Source: Streptomyces rhizosphaerihabitans (GTDB lineage: Bacteria; Actinomycetota; Actinomycetes; Streptomycetales; Streptomycetaceae). From it: a stretch of 64,000 bases of DNA. This document shows, piece after piece, positions 60,073 to 64,000 of the stretch; the stretch's first letter is position 1; every line of letters starts with the position of its first letter. The position numbers were made by a program, and so were the translations under genes. The stretch spans positions 1 through 64,000 of the forward strand of contig NZ_JAODTZ010000030.1 in assembly GCF_025399795.1 (NCBI RefSeq), in the 5' to 3' direction. The notes under the pieces were generated by a model. The model was given only the letters and a program-made list of their open reading frames with translations. It was not told the origin of the DNA and did no database searches.

Positions 60073-61382
60073 CCCTGTGCTCCATGTTCTGTCCGTGCCG
60101 CTTGCACGTGCTGTGCGGCCGGCGCCGCGGAAGGGCCCGTCGCCGCGCTCAGGACCGGTACCGGCTGGGGCCGCACCGTGGCGAGGTAGTCGTCGAAGCT
60201 CTCGGCCCGGCGGATCTCGACGACGTCGCCGTCCGTGGTCAGCAGGAGCTCCGCCGGCCTCAGCCGCCCGTTGTAGTTGAAGCCCATCGCATGGCCGTGG
60301 GCCCCGGTGTCGTGGACGATCGCGATGTCCCCGTCCCGGGGGTCGGGGAGTTCCCTGTCGACCGCGAATTTGTCCATGTTCTCGCAGAGCGCGCCGACCA
60401 CGTCGAACCGCGATTCGGGGCGTTCGCCCGCGAAGGGGAGGCTCAGGTGGTGGTAGGCCCCGTAGAAGCCGGGGCGCATCAGCGCGGACATCGAGGCGTC
60501 CACACCGACGATCTCCCGGCCCTTGCTGCAGCGATTGATCACGCTGGTCACCAGCACGCCGTGCGGCCCTGTGACATAGCGCCCGCACTCCATCACGATC
60601 CGGGGACTCGACCGCCGGAAGCAGCGGCGGCGCGCCGCGAGGATCGCGTCCGCGTAGACCTTGAAGTCGAGCGCCTGGTCCTGCGGGCGGTAGGGGATGC
60701 CCAGGCCGCCGCCCACGTTGACGTATTCGAGCTCGATACCGGCCGACTCCGCGACCCTGGCGCCGAGTTCGATCACGTCCACCGCGGCCCGGACTGCCCG
60801 GTCCACGTCCAGCTCGTTGGCGCTGATCATGCCGTGGATACCGAAGCGGGTGGCGCCGCGCCGCTTCGCCTCTCGGTAGGCGTCGGCCAGTTCGGGGACC
60901 GGCACCCCGAACTTGGTCGCGGCCGCGTCACCCATGAGACGCGAGCCCGCGGCGAGACCGTGCGGCGAGACCCGGAAGGCGACCGTCTCCGGCAGGGTGT
61001 CGGCCTTGTCGAGGAACGAGCGGTCGTCGAAGGTGACGAGCGCCCCGGTCTTGAGCGCGAACTCGTACTCCGCCACCGCGGTGTTGTTGGAGGTGAACAC
61101 CACGTCGCCGGCCTGCGCACCGACGCTCTGCGCCAGCTCCAACTCGACCGGCGAGGCGCAGTCGAGCCCGCTCCCCTCGGCCAGCAGCAACGACAGGATG
61201 TGCGGGTTCGGCAGTGCCTTGACCGCGAAGTACTGGCGGTAGGGCTCCCCTTCGAAGGCCGCCGCCATGGAGCGGTGGGTGTCGACGATGCCGCGGGCGT
61301 CGTAGATGTGGAAAGGAGTGCCGTAACCTGCCACGATCTCCTTGAGCAGCGGTAGCAGACGCCGCGAGAACCCATCCGGCAT
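60069..61382 (-). CDS. LysA/TabA-like PLP decarboxylase
   Basis: A 437-residue fold-type III decarboxylase. The PLP lysine is in QYFAVKALPNPHIL, with VNVGGGLGIPY, MECGRYVTGPHGVL (EPGR variant), VGVDASMSALMRPGFYGAYHH and ALCENMDKFA. It belongs to the branch outside housekeeping DAP decarboxylases. In tabtoxin producers TabA has this relationship to LysA. Substrate is probably a modified DAP. Ends with a 40-residue Ala-rich tail. Confidence 0.86.
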   Translation of the reverse strand: MPDGFSRRLLPLLKEIVAGYGTPFHIYDARGIVDTHRSMAAAFEGEPYRQYFAVKALPNPHILSLLLAEGSGLDCASPVELELAQSVGAQAGDVVFTSNNTAVAEYEFALKTGALVTFDDRSFLDKADTLPETVAFRVSPHGLAAGSRLMGDAAATKFGVPVPELADAYREAKRRGATRFGIHGMISANELDVDRAVRAAVDVIELGARVAESAGIELEYVNVGGGLGIPYRPQDQALDFKVYADAILAARRRCFRRSSPRIVMECGRYVTGPHGVLVTSVINRCSKGREIVGVDASMSALMRPGFYGAYHHLSLPFAGERPESRFDVVGALCENMDKFAVDRELPDPRDGDIAIVHDTGAHGHAMGFNYNGRLRPAELLLTTDGDVVEIRRAESFDDYLATVRPQPVPVLSAATGPSAAPAAQHVQAARTEHGAQG

Positions 61383-61426
61383 GGGCAAGGTGGTTCCCCC
61401 TCTGGTGTGGGACGGGTGACCCGTCC

Positions 61427-62125
61427 TTACGGAACGCGCACGATGCAGATCGTGCGGTTGCGCATACCGCTGATGGGCCGCATGTACGGGAAGTAGTAGC
61501 TCTCCACCGTCACGTATCCCAGGTCCGAGAGTCGCGCCTGGAGGTAGTCCTTGGAGATGAACCAGAAGTCCTCCACCCGCTCGTGCGGGGCGAACGCCAC
61601 CTGGGGGTCCTGGGGCGCGTCGTTGGAGAACACCAGGACGGTGCCGGACTTCAGGCGGAGGTCCGCCAGTTTGGCCAGCGCGGGGGCCATCTCCTTCTCG
61701 CTGTCGAAGAGGTGGCCGAGGAAGCCGTCCGCGTAGATGACGTCGGCGCCGGCGACGTTCGAGGGGAGCAGTTTGTAATAGTCGGCGGCGAACGCGTCGA
61801 CGCCCTTCTGCCGGGCCAGTTCGACGGCCTCCTCGTTGAAGTCGATACCCCGGACCACCCGGTTGAGGCCGGCGATCACTCCCTCCACCGCCGCGTTGCC
61901 GCAGCCGATCGAGAAGACACTCGCTCCGTCCTCCGTCAGGGAAAGCAGCTTGAGCGCCATGTGCGAGCGGTACTCGGGCACGTAAGTGGACGGGGTGATC
62001 GAGTCGTTGAAGGCTCCGCCCTTCTCCCATATGGCGTAGATGCTCGCCTCGTCCTCGCCCACGGGGCGCTGCGCCGTGTAGTAGTCACGGACCCGGCCGA
62101 GGTCCTGCTGCGTCTCAGCGATCAT
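61427..62125 (-). CDS. SAM-dependent methyltransferase
   Basis: A 232-residue Rossmann methyltransferase. SAM motif VFSIGCGNAAVEGVIAG, then RGIDFNEEAVELARQKG, and DVIYADGFLGHLFD. AGAGGAAC precedes the ATG. A C1 unit from methionine is known to enter tabtoxinine-beta-lactam, so a methyl transfer onto a DAP-like skeleton would fit. Substrate not known. Confidence 0.84.
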   Translation of the reverse strand: MIAETQQDLGRVRDYYTAQRPVGEDEASIYAIWEKGGAFNDSITPSTYVPEYRSHMALKLLSLTEDGASVFSIGCGNAAVEGVIAGLNRVVRGIDFNEEAVELARQKGVDAFAADYYKLLPSNVAGADVIYADGFLGHLFDSEKEMAPALAKLADLRLKSGTVLVFSNDAPQDPQVAFAPHERVEDFWFISKDYLQARLSDLGYVTVESYYFPYMRPISGMRNRTICIVRVP

Positions 62126-62137
62126 CGTGTTCCTCTT

Positions 62138-63520
62138 TCAGGCAACCGGGTTGGCGGCGGCGTAGACGTGCTCTTGGGTGTATTCGACGGACTTGAGGGG
62201 GGTCCGGCCGAGCTCCTCGACCAGGGCCGCCAGCGGAGCGGCCGTCGACGGTCCGAAGGACCGGTGCAGACGGACGGCCCTCCCGGCCTCTCCGGCGAGC
62301 AGGGTGTCGGCCAGGACGCGGGCCAGCGAGCGCAGACCCGCCAGGACGGTGGAGGAGTCACCCACGAGGCGAAGTCCGTTCTCCCGGCTCACCTCAAGGG
62401 CCCCCAGCTGAGCGAAGTAGGAGAGCTGGAGGAACATGCCGTCGCTGTCGGGGAAGTGGCCGAGGCCGCGGTCGAGATACCGCAGGCACTCCGCCAGGTA
62501 GTACGCGATGCAGTCCGCGGGGTCGATGCCGAGGCGCGGCGCCCACACGTCGGCGAGGATCAGGATGCCGAAGACGTCGGCCGCGACCTCCTGGAGGACC
62601 ACCGAGGCCCAGCGGTCGGACGCGTTCAGTTCCTTGAAGTCGGTGGCCGGCCGGTGGACGAAGTGGCCCAGTTCGTGACTGAGGACGCCCAGGGTGGGAA
62701 TGGCCGCGAAGCGCGGGTCGGCCGGGTCGAGTTGTGCGTCGGCCGTGAGGAACTTCGCCGCCAGGGGCGCCGAGATGTTCTCCAGCAGCGCCCTGTGGGT
62801 GTTGCCGAAGTAGTAGGTCTTCTTGAAGGGCGAGTACTTCACGCCCTCGTCCTCGGGGAGGAAGTAGGCGATGTGCTTGGGATGGAGGTTGCCCTCACCC
62901 GCCATGAAGAACAACTCGGCCACCCCGAAGGCCGGCAGATCGCCGATCCGCAGGTCGGCGTGGAGCCTCCTCAGATAGGCGGCCGCCTCGTCCTTCTCCG
63001 CCAGGGCTCGTGCGACCAGAAGCCGGCCCTCCTCGACACCCCGGCACCCGAACGCAGTCGGCAGCCCTCTGGTCTCCTTGCCGTACCAGGTGGAGACCTG
63101 ACCGGCGACAACGGTGAACTCCTCCTCCAGGGAGGCGAGTTCCTGAAGGATGGTGTCGTCGTAGCCGTCCTGGACGGCGTTCGCGCGGAGCTCGATCGCC
63201 CGCCGGTCGGCCTTGCCCGGCAGATGCTTCCCGAGGTCGCGCATGGCCTCGGCGACCGGCAGCGGGTCGTTGAAGCGGCGGCGGGCGGGAATGCCGATCT
63301 CCTTCACCCGCAGCCACTCGGCCTCGACGGCCGACTTCAGGACCGCCAGGCTCTGACGGAATCCGTCCCCGAGGCGGGGGGCTGCGTCGGCGAGGTCCAG
63401 GCAGCTCAGTGTGTAGGAGTCGGCCGGCGGCCAGAAAGCGCTGCGGTGCGCGCGGTACGAGCCGGTCCTGCCGAGGTTGTGTTCGTAGTCGAAGCGATCG
63501 GCCGTGCGCTCTTCGGGCAT
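62138..63520 (-). CDS. Zinc-peptidase-like protein with HELGH motif
   Basis: A 460-residue protein I do not recognise by name. Residues 282-286 read HELGH (LGVLSHELGHFVHRP), with E311 in QEVAADVFG about 25 residues on, an HExxH-plus-Glu gluzincin-like zinc site. The N-terminal 200 residues are helical. No signal peptide. ATG 63520 has GGGGA upstream. It may be a metalloenzyme of the pathway rather than a protease. Confidence 0.72.
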   Translation of the reverse strand: MPEERTADRFDYEHNLGRTGSYRAHRSAFWPPADSYTLSCLDLADAAPRLGDGFRQSLAVLKSAVEAEWLRVKEIGIPARRRFNDPLPVAEAMRDLGKHLPGKADRRAIELRANAVQDGYDDTILQELASLEEEFTVVAGQVSTWYGKETRGLPTAFGCRGVEEGRLLVARALAEKDEAAAYLRRLHADLRIGDLPAFGVAELFFMAGEGNLHPKHIAYFLPEDEGVKYSPFKKTYYFGNTHRALLENISAPLAAKFLTADAQLDPADPRFAAIPTLGVLSHELGHFVHRPATDFKELNASDRWASVVLQEVAADVFGILILADVWAPRLGIDPADCIAYYLAECLRYLDRGLGHFPDSDGMFLQLSYFAQLGALEVSRENGLRLVGDSSTVLAGLRSLARVLADTLLAGEAGRAVRLHRSFGPSTAAPLAALVEELGRTPLKSVEYTQEHVYAAANPVA

Positions 63521-63574
63521 TGAATTCCCCATTCTGGAAACGGGCATGGGCGAAGCGGGGCGGACGCTTCGCCG

Positions 63575-64000
63575 CTACGCCCGGGTCTGCTCTCTGAGGT
63601 CCTCAAGGACCATGGCGGCCCCTTTTTCGCCGATCATCATGCTCGCGGCGTTCGTATTGCCCGAGACCATGGCGGGCATGACGGACGCGTCGATGACCCT
63701 GAGGCCGTCCACACCGTGCACGCGCAGCCGTTCGTCGACCACCGCTCCGGGGTCGTTGCCCATGCGGCAGGTGCCGACCGGGTGGTACGAGGTGTCGCCG
63801 TGGGCCCGGGCGTAGGCCAGCAGTTCGTCGTCGGTGCGCACGTCGTTGCCCGGCGTCAGCTCGAATGCCCGGTACTTGTCGAGGCTGGGCTCCTCCATGA
63901 CGCGTCGGCCGATGCGCATTCCGGCGATCAGCGTGGCGCGGTCGAGTTCCGTGTCCAGGAAGCGCGGCCGGATCGACGGTGGCGTCAGCGCGTTCCGCGA
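63575..64000 (-). CDS. GMC-family FAD oxidoreductase, partial (5' end outside window)
   Basis: Only the C-terminal 141 residues are in the window; the frame stays open to the right edge. SYHPVGTCRMGNDPGAVVDERLRVHG and DASVMPAMVSGNTNAASMMIGEKGA are the GMC C-terminal signature, including the catalytic His and His/Asn pair. The family contains choline dehydrogenase and alcohol oxidases. It is 54 bp upstream of the zinc-peptidase-like gene on the same strand, so it probably belongs to the operon. Confidence 0.87.
   Translation of the reverse strand, partial: SRNALTPPSIRPRFLDTELDRATLIAGMRIGRRVMEEPSLDKYRAFELTPGNDVRTDDELLAYARAHGDTSYHPVGTCRMGNDPGAVVDERLRVHGVDGLRVIDASVMPAMVSGNTNAASMMIGEKGAAMVLEDLREQTRA

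Noticed and set aside
60069..62030. 653-residue version of the LysA-like decarboxylase
   Set aside because: The extra N-terminal part is a shadow of the methyltransferase gene; similarity starts at MPDGFSRRLLP.
50889..64000. Primary lysine biosynthesis operon
   Set aside because: Exporter, three ATP-grasp ligases, cupin and methyltransferase, plus a non-actinobacterial DapD type, fit specialised metabolism better.

Overview
The window is very GC-rich, codes densely on both strands, uses many GTG/TTG starts with GGAGG-type ribosome binding sites, and carries actinomycete-specific modules: a cvnABCD conservon, a PASTA-less receptor Ser/Thr kinase, F420-type PPOX proteins and many TetR/MFS pairs. 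It is almost certainly a Streptomyces (or close relative) chromosomal accessory region. I saw no rRNA, tRNA, CRISPR array or transposase.

Layout. 0-3.6 kb: quinate/shikimate utilisation set (QsuD-like dehydrogenase, TetR regulator, MHS-family symporter). 3.6-8.3 kb: secreted copper radical oxidase divergent from a DyP-type peroxidase with a four-repeat C-terminal domain. 8.4-13.6 kb: PPOX protein, TetR/MFS efflux pair with a two-site operator, class C beta-lactamase-like hydrolase and another MFS. 13.6-21.3 kb: a cluster built on a GTP cyclohydrolase II paralogue with Met at the position of the catalytic Tyr (the FAPy-forming type), a creatininase-family protein (candidate FAPy deformylase), a flippase-like membrane protein, methyltransferase, GT4 glycosyltransferase, PTPS-fold protein with a degenerate metal site, MDR dehydrogenase and CDP-alcohol phosphatidyltransferase. 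A decayed ornithine cyclodeaminase gene hangs on the end. 21.5-22.4 kb: AlkA-type DNA glycosylase.

22.5-32.6 kb: OpuC-type quaternary-ammonium ABC transporter (ATPase and two permeases), then a conservon on the opposite strand, then the lipoprotein binding component and an aromatic ammonia-lyase homologue whose MIO tripeptide is missing. This looks like uptake and MIO-independent cleavage of a betaine such as ergothioneine. 32.7-38.2 kb: MFS/TetR pair with tandem palindromic operators, receptor kinase, small membrane protein and PAS protein.

38.2-50.6 kb: an oxalate-to-CO2 island: formyl-CoA:oxalate CoA-transferase, oxalyl-CoA decarboxylase, LysR, a four-subunit NAD-linked molybdenum formate dehydrogenase, FCD-type GntR regulator, truncated acyl-CoA dehydrogenase-like protein and beta-carbonic anhydrase. 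A CTGTATRC-containing palindrome recurs in front of the dehydrogenase, regulator, acyl-CoA dehydrogenase and carbonic anhydrase.

50.9 kb to the right edge: a single leftward operon over 13 kb long, ending in a 14-bp-stem terminator: DUF885 peptidase, three ATP-grasp ligases, MFS exporter, cupin, aminotransferase, proteobacterial-type DapD, LysA/TabA-like decarboxylase, methyltransferase, zinc-peptidase-like protein and a GMC oxidoreductase cut by the edge. The DapD + LysA-like + methyltransferase + ATP-grasp + peptidase + exporter content recalls the tabtoxin locus and suggests an amino-acid-derived dipeptide-type natural product from a modified lysine/DAP route.
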